Shown here piece after piece: positions 36,201-48,200 of a DNA stretch of 64,000 nucleotides. Under the pieces are notes generated by a model. The model did no database searches. It saw only the letters and a program-made list of their open reading frames with translations, and was not told where the DNA came from. Position 1 is the stretch's first letter. Each line of letters starts with the position of its first letter. A program made the translations under genes and the position numbers. Origin of the DNA: Liolophura sinensis (Eukaryota > Mollusca > Polyplacophora > Chitonida > Chitonidae); contig NC_088301.1 of the NCBI RefSeq assembly GCF_032854445.1, forward strand, positions 4,949,703-5,013,702, read 5' to 3'.

Positions 36201-39200
36201 AACAAAGGAACAAAACCCACAGAAAACCTGAGCTCAATATAGGCAAAGACGACAAAGATATATTTGTAACCATCCCACAAGCAAAAACAAGTCACTTTTC
36301 ACAACTTGTGAACCTTCTATATGCAGCTAACTAGGTCGTACTGGTTCACGCTGAAAACAGAGACACCGGAGTTATTTTGGACTGCTAGTTTTTGTTCCCT
36401 CATGACATGAATTGACCAGCCTGTGTGTGCTGGTCTAAATTTGTACATATATCCTCCTTGTGTATAACGGGGCATGACCCTTGATCTTATGTAGAGATAT
36501 AAACAATAACCAGATGCATGAGGTGCATATATCTGCACCCTGATTACACTGTGGGGCATGGAAATGAACTACATGTCCATGTGCTGGCTTCATGCATGGC
36601 TCACAAAATCACACATTCCCCCTCCCTCACCCCATCACCCCCAACTCCGCTTTATAACAACACACCCTCCTCTGATCCCTAAACTAGTAGTGTTCTTTCA
36701 TATTTATAAATATGTTCATCATGAAACACTATAACATGTGCTCTGGCAACGTCATGATGGTGCTTGTAGCATGATGGTCCCGGTGCTGCCAGCATTCTGG
36801 GGACACCACTGTGGACACCAGTTAGGACATTGTATACCCAAGTTGAGTCACGGTACATGGCCGTTAAAGTGGACTCTCCAATGTATGTATTACAGGTCTT
36901 CAATATAACATGAATAACTTAGTGTAGTTGAGAGTGTAGAGAGTACCGGTATACCTACTAGCTGAACTCAATTAAGGCACTGCTCCCATGACTGTGCTGG
37001 GATGGGATCCCCAGAACCACATATAAGAACCAAATAAACCATGCGCAAACCTTCTAACTAACCAGTTCACTACAGGCTATTGAAATTGTAACAGTTCACT
37101 GGGTTAGACAGAGGACAGTATGTACCCCTTCTGCCCCTCTCCCAACCCTACCCTTATATATGCGATCTGAAACAATCTTCCCTAAGTGGCAAATATCTGT
37201 GAGAAGGAGACAAATGGCATGTGGTTTTGTAGGGCTAGCCTGCTGTGCCTGCCAGGATCTCTGTGCCTGCCAGGATCTTTGTGCCTGCCAGGATCTCTGT
37301 GCCTGGCAGGAAGCTAGGATCATGGCAAGCTAGAACACTCCCAATTTGCTCCCACCTACAATACTCAGAAGGCCATCAGATTGTGCTGGACAGGGTATTT
37401 TTCTTCTTGGAGACACTGGAGTAGGGAATAACACTAAACATTCACCCAGCCTAGGTGTGAATGCACACAAATTCACGGTACATGTATCATAGTTTCTAAA
37501 CAGGATGACAGGATGTAAAGGTACATCTGGTATAGAGTTTTAATTTTTCACTACTTTAGGAGAAAATAAATGCACTTGGGACTTCCAGATAACATAAATC
37601 CAAATGCACAGTACATATCAGAGACAACAGAATTCATAAAATTGGGACTAATCCTCTACCTTATCCTTTTTCTTTATGAATTCATCAGGACTTAAATTCT
37701 ATTTTGTGAAAAGTAATAATGGCTAGCCCATGCTTTTGTTTTCCAAACAATTGTATGCCATCTTACTGAATTTAATCACATTTTCTTCTCAAATTTAATC
37801 TCATCTCTCTAAAACAACTCCTGAACGAAGAATTACATCAAAGTAAATATTGCGTAAGTTAAAAATGAACTTAGGTTTTTTTTTTGATCTCAAATGTTTC
37901 AGATATCGTCCTATAAATTAAAACTGTCCCAGGTGAAAGTCCACATTTGTCCTGCGTATAGCTCCAGATATGTTAGTTCTGCAGTGCTGATGCACTTAAT
38001 AACCCCTCCCCCCCCACTACACACCTCTTTACTTCACACACACTCCCTCATCCTCTCCCATCTTGTGAGGGCACCTCATACCACTAAACCTCTACTAACT
38101 GCTAGCACTAACCGGTGAAGTGTTTTTACATGACAGATAAAAGTGACAAGAGCATGATCTAAAATGTCATTGTGGTCATTTGTCCTTAGAAAGAGCTTTT
38201 AAGCTAATGTCCTGCTCTAGGTCAGGTCATGGGGACGAAGAAATAGGCTTCTCTACAACACGTCTGGAAATCTGATATTTTCTAACAGTGACAGAAATGG
38301 CACAAAGTTACAACAGAAATAAACTTTCAGGTGGTGATTGGTATTTGCTCTGAGGGGTGAGGACCTAAGAGCCTAAGGTCAATCTACAATGAGTATCTGT
38401 ACTAGTAACTGGGTTCTGTGGGACAGAGAGTGGCTTAACCCTATAGTGAACTTTACCATTGTCTATCAGTCTAATTCAATACATACATGTGTGTCATTTT
38501 AGGGTTCAGTGTCATTTATCTGAACAATAGAAAAATCAAAGCCAAAAATGAAAGTTAGGCCTGTATACTGGTACACCTATATAACCATAAGGGTCGACAT
38601 CTGAGTTCAAGTGAATGCTTGCACCTGTAGCAGCTACATGTAGGTACTACCAGGTGTTAATCTTGCACACCATGTAGCTTCTTAGCAAAATTCCAGGCCT
38701 TCCTTCTTGACAGTGAAATGTCTCAACAATCTACATGACAAACCAAGCCAAGCATGCCTGTTTGTTTCCTCATGAAGTCTTCAGTGTAACTGATCATGTT
38801 GAAGGCAGTCCTTAAAGAGAATAACAGCTTGGGTACAAAGGCTGTCCAGTAACATACAATACAGTATACACCAATAGTCAGGGAAATAAAACTTCATTAT
38901 AATAATAATACTAATAATATTTTATTTTTAGATCAATTAGTTAGAAAGCCAAATAAACAATGCATGTAATAAATAATACAGCAGTGATGTCGACAATTAA
39001 TTTTGAAATTGCTGTAATACTGGTATACATATATCACACTACAAAAGTGCAGGCCAGCATGAATGTGGCACTTTGGGGTACATAGTAAGCTGTAATATAC
39101 AACTTCAAGTTCCACCAAAACTGGTCAGTTCCACAAGTTAGCACTTTGTCTATTCTTATCTCAGTGTACATTTGCTAACAATGCAGAGTTGCTAAGCGGC

Positions 39201-42200
39201 CCTGACACAGATTGTAGCTTTACCCCCTCCTAACACCCTACAGGCATGACATTCCAGCTCCCCACACTTCTCAATCCAGAAACCACAACCATACAGCCTG
39301 TATATATACATGTATGTCAGACATAGCAGGAGTGTACTACAAGTCTAAACATCCCTATCTTTGCAATTACACCTACTTCAGTTCTACTCCAATGTACACA
39401 TATCACTACTGGAAAACAAGAGGTTAAAAGCTGTCAAGATATGACAGTTAAGGCCCATATATATTTATATAAGAAAAACTCCACGGTTGAATACACCTAC
39501 GGGTAAGTTAATATACCAGAGCTTTATAAATACCAGTTATATAGCGCTATCCATTCCTTACCACATGTCGACCTACAAGCAGTTATCGATACAGTACTTA
39601 TGGTATAGAGTTATCTTATACAGATACAAACCATTCTATACAACAGGTATATGGTGCTTATATCTGCACCAAACAAGCAGATCAGTACAGTGTTATGGTT
39701 ATTAAAAAGCCAGTTGGTTATCATTATCGTGTTTATGATCACCTTACACTCAATGTATATATACAGGCAGAATACTAATATTATGGTGGTTTAATAGTCA
39801 ACTTATATACAACCTAACATACATGCATATGCATATATACATATATATATAAATATATGCATATACACACAGTCAGTAATCCAAGTACATGTACTACATT
39901 TAGCCACACTGAAATGTATGTGTACACACACAACACATGTATCAGGTGAATTTGCAGAGGGTCGTGGGCTTCCCCTGGGCTTCCTGACACTACAGTGTTG
40001 GCCGCAATCATATAAGTAAAATATTCCAGAATAGACAGCAAAACACCAATCAAATGAATACGTGAATACTGCAGTTTGAGATCTGGCACTGCTCACATTA
40101 ATATCATCCAAAATCTACTTGTGGTGGCACATACAAAACAAAGATAAAGACATGTGTACATTTATTGAAAATTTCTAAATCAATTTACACACCATGTTAT
40201 ATTTACTGCTTAATGTTTATAGTTACTGCAGACTGATTACCAGTCTGTGGAAGTTAGATAACGCCACCTGTGATATACGTCACACCTCTCAGGCCACTAA
40301 CTTCCTGTTTGGTTTATCACGCGAAAAAAAAAAAAAGAAAGGACAACAAAATAAGGTTTCCTCTTTGGTTGATAACAAAAACACAATACTTTGTATGCAG
40401 AGCGTATCCCATTCCAAACATAAACTGAAGAGAAGGCTATTGACCAATCTGAACAGGCAATGTGCTTAGGCACCATATCCTTACATGCATACAAAACCAT
40501 ATAGATCTCACAAGGATATTTTGATGTAAATAAAACATTGCTCTTTCGGGTACGTATATACATTATAGGCATATGTTTTCCTCAACTCCACTTACTCATA
40601 ACACCCCTAAAAGGTAAACATCCCACTCACCCACAGCACCATTTTTGTTAGCATTAAAATTGAATGATACTATAGCTGTCGGATTCTCTGAGCTTTCACG
40701 CTTCACTTGCTGGATTCACCCATGGCTGTTTGAACATTTGGGCGTTGGTCACCAACACATCCGTAATCCTAACTTTCCTAACCTTAGCACACGACAGTAT
40801 ACATTTATTACCCAGGAGGTGAGCATACCACTGTACAGTTTTCGTTTGTTCACCACATAACCTAAGCTGCCATAGGACGCCCATAAACAAGCAATTGAGG
40901 GAGCGTGCCCACTCTATGATGCTACTCAAAGGCAATTTTAACACGACTTCCACGAAATCTTTTCAGACCTGGTGAAACCTTGCTTCACTCAATTATGTCC
41001 CTATTGAAAACATTCATTTCAGCTTAGGTCTGGATATGGTGGGCCCCACCCACCATGTCCTGTTTACTTTGACCTCCTTTCTTGTCTGGTTTTAAATCTT
41101 CGGGACCAATTAATGACCCAGAACTGTAATACATGTATATGGTGTACAACAGCTATTTTCAACACTTCCTGGCCAGCATTAATTTCCAGAAAAGCCTGTT
41201 AGCTGAATTTATATCACATAGTGTTTGATTACATGTATGTACTTACAAGCATGTGCATGTGTGTTAAGTGTTATAGTTAAAATGCATGTAAACAAATATT
41301 TGAATTCACTTATAAATCCGTGTTAACATGAAAAAAATATTTTCCTCGAGTTTTCGAGGCTCCTGGGTTATTATAATTGCGCCGCACTAGAGCCCTAAAC
41401 ATTAAAGAACAGTGAAATTTAGGCAGGAGAATCAATACGCTTTTTTGTCCACAATAGCTGGAGGTACACGTGTGATCTAGGCAGAAATCAAGTCAGGTAG
41501 TGCCATATAGTGACACTACCAGTGCCTCAGAACTTAGCTGTACCCCTTTATGCACAATAATCAGCATCAAGCCATAGAAGTACAGAAGTCATCAATTTGA
41601 AAATCCAAGGCATGACTTCAGTATATACATCTACACAAACACAGGGTCATAATGTTTATTTTTTACAGTTTTCACGACAAAATCTGGCACACATTTAGGA
41701 CTATATAGCCCTATGCATCCCAACAACGTAACTCAAAAACGCCCAAGCACATATTTATTAGTTACATAAGCAGAATTCAGAACGAATTCAGAACAGATTT
41801 GTGTATGTTAGCACGCCAGTAGGTGTAGGTAGATCAATGTGTCCACACTAACATAGATCAGGCTGGCCAGACCACATATTGGTCCCACATGTAGGAGTCA
41901 AAAGGGAGTAGAAATAAATGACACTAAATGCAGTTTCAAGTTTATTTACTACCACCCACCAAGCTGCTTTCACCCCACAGCTGTGGTCCTGTCTGAGAAC
42001 TTAGCACCAGATACAGCCAATGTAAGGCTTTGTTTACATACCATATATGGTCGGGTGTCTCACAAAATTGATAAGGTGAACACAGATTCAAAGAAATCAA
42101 CACCACCACACCTGTAATGCTGTATGTCAAGGACGTCTTGTCAACCCCCAACAAACGTCAGAAAACGTGATCTACTGTTATGAACGAATAAAACGCAGTT

Positions 42201-45200
42201 AAGAGATATCCCCTACAACTAAACGGTAAGTGGGAGAGCAGAAATTTACAGAGATGGAAAAGGTCAAAACAGGCATCACGGAAGATTTTATGTGAGACTG
42301 TCACTTTATACACCTGTAAACTACACACGTACGAATAAGAGCGCCACATGATAATAACAAATGGAAATGACGGGCTGAGCTTGTGTCAGCTGTAACTCAC
42401 ACACAGTCTACTGTGAAAACCGTTATCTGCAGTTACATGTCTGTCTATTTAATTATTTATTTATTTATTTTAATGCCATACTCAAAATTTGTTCACATAT
42501 ACAACAACAGTCAACAATATAGGTGGAGCTTTACAATTATATGTGTGTACAATGAAGCCTCATAGTAGTCACTTGTTATCATTAAATTGTGTAAATAATG
42601 CATTACATAATAAATGTGGTATATTAGCCTAACACACCTTCCACAGTGTGTGAAATCCATTGTATACTTGAAGCCTGCTTATTTCTGTCATCACTGGTGT
42701 TTTTTATTTTGTTTACCATACAACAGTAAGAAACGCACATGTAAATAAACAGAACCTCAAACCTTTACAGCTTTGATTTAAAACTTTACCATATCTGCAT
42801 GTCCTTTTTTGGTCAAAGGGGATTGGCTGGATGTCCATAGCAATTATAGAGAGATCCTCAGAATATTCCCTAAACTTTGAAAGATTTACAAAGCTTGAGC
42901 CCTTTTTGAACACAGGGGAGTCAAAAGTATTCACAGGTACCAGTTTCATACCCTAAAACATTAACAAACTCTGCATTTTCGGTCTTCATTGTACAATGCT
43001 AAATTTTATGAATACTTTACCTATTGTGGAAATACCACAGGTGCTACATGTACAAACTAAGCAGGCGTCACACTGATCAGCGAAGACCTTTCAATTAGAG
43101 GGAGAATATTACACCTGTACGCACCTGATTCCAAGAGCCAAGCCCTAATGACCCAGGGGTGGGCAGGGAGGGGTGAGGGATGATAAATAATTATCCTTGC
43201 TCCCGATGTTTACAAAATATAGTTCCACCTTCACCTATCCCACTGCCACTTGGTGATATAGTGTACATAAAGATGGATGGCTTAATTCACTGGCTGGCAT
43301 ATACCTGGCTCTCTATGCAACGTCAAACCACCTGAGTCAAGTCTATCAGGGTGAGGAATATACATAAACACAGACATATTTGTGTACATCCTTACGTCTG
43401 TGTTGTGAGGGGGTGGTTTTGTTTCCATGCGTAGAAGCCTAGTAGGGCAGAGTTGTCAGCTACAGACATCTGTCTCCAGAATATGATACTGCTGGCAATT
43501 TGTCATCACATCAACACAAATCTATGTATATCCACACAAACTTTAGTCCACCACACATCTTATACAACAATGATAAATGATTCAAATTATCTGTAGCTTA
43601 GCTGCTTAGCTGGCCAGCCACACCTAACAGGCCACACATGTGGCATGATATGGTGATCATCATTCATCTGTGTTCAGGTCTTTATAAGAACCCTTCCCAT
43701 TCTACAGCTACTTTAGAGTACAAGTTTGTTTACTAACTCAAACCATAAATAGTCATAATAATTATAATCATGTTTACATTATCTATCCTGGAATGTTTTC
43801 ACATTTTGACATAACAAATACACCAACTTGTATCACCTATCAACCATGCATGTATACATCTCGTTTGTATAGGTTCATGGTCAATGGTCCTATTTAAGTC
43901 AACTTTGATGTCAGAAGTGAAATACAAAACATCTACACATGCCTAAATCACTAAGCCTCAACAAACCAGCAAGAGTCCAGAGGTCCCCCATCTGATTCCC
44001 CCACCAGAAGTGCCCCATCCCTGAGTGTTTCCCCACCAAGGGTGTCCCACCTGTGAGATCCCCCACCAGAGGGGCCTATCCCCGAGAGATTCCCCACCAA
44101 GGGTGCCCCACCCGTGAGATCCCCCACCAGAGGTGCCTATCCCTGAGTGGTTCCCCACCAGAGGTGCCTCATCCTGGAGTGATTCCCCACCAAGGGTGCC
44201 CCACCCATGAGATTCCCCACCAGAGGTGCCTATCCCTGAGTGGTTCCCCACCAGAGGTGCCCCACCCGTGAGATCCCCACCAGAGGTGCCTATCCCTGAG
44301 TGGTTCTCCACCAGAGGTGGCCCACCTGTGAGATCCCCCACCAGAGGTGCCTCATCCCTCAGTGATTCCCCACCAGAGGTGCCTCATCCCTGAGTGATTC
44401 CCCACCAAGGGTGCCCCACCCATGAGATTCCCCACCAGAGGTGCCTATCCCTGAGTGGTTCCCCACCAAAGGTGCCCCACCCATGTGATCCCCCACCAGA
44501 GGTGCCTATCCCTGAGTGGTCCCCCACCAAAGGTGCCTCATCCCTGAGTGATTCCCCACCACGGGTGCCCCACCCGTGAGATTCCCCACCAGAGGTGCCT
44601 ATCCCTGAGTGGTTCCCCACCAAAGGTGCCCCATCCCTAAGTGATTCCCCACCAAGGGTGCCCCACCTGTGAGATTCCCCACCAGAGGTGCCTATCCCTG
44701 AGTGGTTCCCCACCAGAGGTGCCTCATCCCTGAGTGATTCCCCACCAAGGGTGCCCCACCCGTGAGATTCCCCACCAGAGGTGCCTATCCCTGAGTGGTT
44801 CCCCACCAAACGTGCCCTACGAGTGTGATCCCCCACCAGAGGTGCCTATCCCTGAGTGGTTCCCCACCAGAGGTGCCTATCCCTGAGTGGTTCCCCACCA
44901 AAGGTGCCCCACCCGACTGATCCCCCACCAGAGGTGCCCCACCATGAGTGATTCCCCACAACAGGTGCCCCACCCCTGAGTGATTCCCATCGGAGGTGCC
45001 CCACCCCGGAGCAATTGCCCCACCTGAGTGATTCCAACCAGAGGTGTCCCACCCAAGTGTTTCCCCACCAGAGATTACCCACCCCTGGATGATTCCCCAC
45101 CAGAGGTTCCCAATTCGTGAACCTCCAGCAGATGTTCTGATAGAGAGAGGCACAGCAATAACTGTCTGTGAGAACTGTCATGGGGAGAAGCACAGCAGTA

Positions 45201-48200
45201 ACACTGTCAGAACTCTGTGATAGGGAGAGGCACAGCAACAGCTGTTTGTGATAGCTGTGATGGGGAGAAGCACAGCAGTAGCACTGTCGAAGCTCTGTGA
45301 TAGGGAGAGGCACAGCAACAGCTGTTTGTGAGAGCTGTGACGGGGAGAAGCACAGCAGTTGCACTGTCAGAACTCTGTGATAGGGAGAGGCACAGCAACA
45401 GCTGCTTTTGAGAGCTGTGATGGAGAGAAGCACAGCAGTAGCACTGTTGGAACTCTGTGATGGGGAGAGGCACAGCAACAGCTGCTTTTGAGAGCTGTGA
45501 TGGGGAGAAGCACAGCAGTAGCACTGTCGGAACTCTGTGATAGGGAGAGGCACAGCAACAGCTGTTTGTGATAGCTGTGATGGGGAGAATAGCAGTGGCT
45601 GCCTTACAGAACTCTAGTCTGTGATGGGGAGAGGCATAGTAACAACTATCTATGGCAACTCTATGATGGCGAGAGGCACAGCAATAGCTGTCTGTGGAAG
45701 CTTTCTGATTGGGAGAGGCATAGCAATAGCTGTCTGTGGAAGCTCAAGTCTGTGACGGGGAGAAGCATGGTTATAGCTGTCTTTGGGAGCTAAAGTCTGC
45801 ATTGGAGAGAGGCACAGCAATAGCTGTCTGTGGAAGCTCAAGTCTGTGACAGGGAGAAGCATGGTTATAGCTGTCTTTGGGAGCTAAAGTCTGCATTGGA
45901 GAGAGGCACAGCTATAGCTCTCTGTAGGAGCTCTCAGATGGGGGGAGGCACAGCAATATATAATGTGGGAGAAATAGCTGCCTCCAGGAGGTCTACTTTC
46001 TGATTGAGAAAGTCTCAGCCTGTGGGAGGTCTGGGTCTCTGATGGGGACACAACCTGCAGGAGCTCTAGTCTCTAATGGAGAGAGGCGCAGCAATAGCTG
46101 TCTGTGGGAGCTCTAGTCTGTCATGGGGAGAGGAACACTGCCTATGGGAGCTCTTGTGTCTGACAGAGAGGCACAGCAGTATAAACATTGATGTATAAGC
46201 ATTGATGCATTCACTAATGCCACTATGCCCAATGTTGATCTACCTACCCGCCAGCCACACTGTATCACACTCAAACACAAGTCAAGAAAATAAATAGAAT
46301 ATGGCTGGTATTTGTGACAGAGGTCTGAGTCCCATGATGTGTTTGTGTCAGTGACACCTCCCCACACTGTCAGCTCCTCGCTAGTTTATTGGACAAAGTC
46401 AGAAGCCAGCACAGCCACACACAATACAGACAGGAGCTGGTCAGGAATTTCACTTCCTGAATTCTGAGCTTCACCTTCACCCCCTCTCCCTTACACCCTG
46501 AAGACACACATACCTCACAAAGACTACCTTTGGGTGAGGTTCCTACAGGTTTAATGTGTTTCTTCACTTCTCTGAGATAGCTGGTTGGAAAATAAAAATG
46601 CAAGAGCCTTGCAACAGGAAATTATATAACCTTGTGGACATAAAGACATATTTTATTAATCCTATCATGTTTATGAAGCTCAATCATCCAGAGACATGAT
46701 ATATATATAGATATACATAAATATATATATATATATATATACCAGATTTGTTCTCAATGAAATTACATACTTTCCATATCATTATAATACCATCCATTTA
46801 TCACTGCAAAGAATTTCTCCTCTACAAGCAGCAATTATGTTCACTGCACAATCTGCAGCACATTTACAGCTAACAGTAAATCTATGCTCAGACAGCAAAG
46901 ATAAAGACAAGTCCAAAATCATAATATGTTGATCAACTTTGCTGTCCTATTGGGATGCAAGCACTGCAGGAGTGCACACCAATGCACATGCTAGTACATA
47001 AATCCAACAACATTATTTGAAGACCCCTAATGAATTTATTGAATTATTTGAATTATTTGTTTTTTTTTATGCTGTACTCAAGAATATTTCACTTATACGA
47101 CGACTGCCAGCATTAATGTGGGAGGAAAACGGGCAGAGCCCGGCAGGGAACCCACAACCATCCACAAGTCAGCAACAGACCTTCCCACTTACTGCAGAAG
47201 AGGAAGCCAGCACGAGCTGGGCTTGAACTCCCAGCGACCGCATTGGTGAGAGGCTTCTGGGTTATTACGCTGCGCTAGTGCTCTAACCGACTGAGGTGCA
47301 GAGGTCCCGACCCTAATTAAATTTGAAGGCCTGTGGTAAAGTCACGGTGTGAAACAATAAATTGCCCACAGGCCCTGGGCAACTTTGTGTTCTACAGACC
47401 AATGTAATTGTCATGAATATCAGGCTCTTTATATGTGGGTTACCCAGATTTTTGCCCTTGGGCAAGACCAAGTACACTTTTTCTTTATTTTCAGTTTGTA
47501 CTGACTTGACCTATTCATTATTACAAGGATAGCTGCATGAGTCAGTACACATCCACACAGCATGTCCATGTACATGCAATGCACATGCCATTCATAAAAC
47601 AGTTAAACTTAGTGTTGTCAAATTAATAACAAAAAAAATTCACCATGATTGAACTTACTGATTAGGGTACAATAAAACATATGGCACAGGGAGCTGATCT
47701 TAGCGATTTAAAAGTTTGTTTAGATGAAGTAAATCACTAAATGAAATTAAAAAAAAAAAATGTTGACATCATTTATGTGTCAGTTTTGGGTGTAGAAGTG
47801 GTGGATGAGAGGTAAAGAGTAAAAGTTTTACATTTTCTTAACAATTCAAAGGTAAGTCATGTAAGTGCTCATTTGCATGAAAGGTAAAACAGGGTTCACT
47901 ATACTGAGTTAAGGCATGGGGGAGGGGGAGGTAGGATTTGAGTGGGGGTGGAAGGGGGGAGATATACAGGTCAGGCCTGGGGGTGGAAGCCTACCAACTG
48001 GCAGTATTGATTGGAGCTGATATCTTAGAAGCAGTGCTCACTGAGAGCTAGGGCCTGTGCACTATACAACTGAGGGCCCAGATGCAGCCAGATCTGGGAC
48101 TCGGCTTCTCCAACCACGTCATAACTGACCTGGGTTGTATGTAAATGGAGCATTATAAATACTACATGTGTGCAGATAGTAGAAAAAGCTCGGCAGTTTG

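Noticed and set aside
44846-45553. 235-codon minus-strand frame rich in CCASPHHS-type repeats
   Set aside because: It lies wholly in a minisatellite whose half-unit length (39) is divisible by three, inside a midnolin intron, and other frames are open too.
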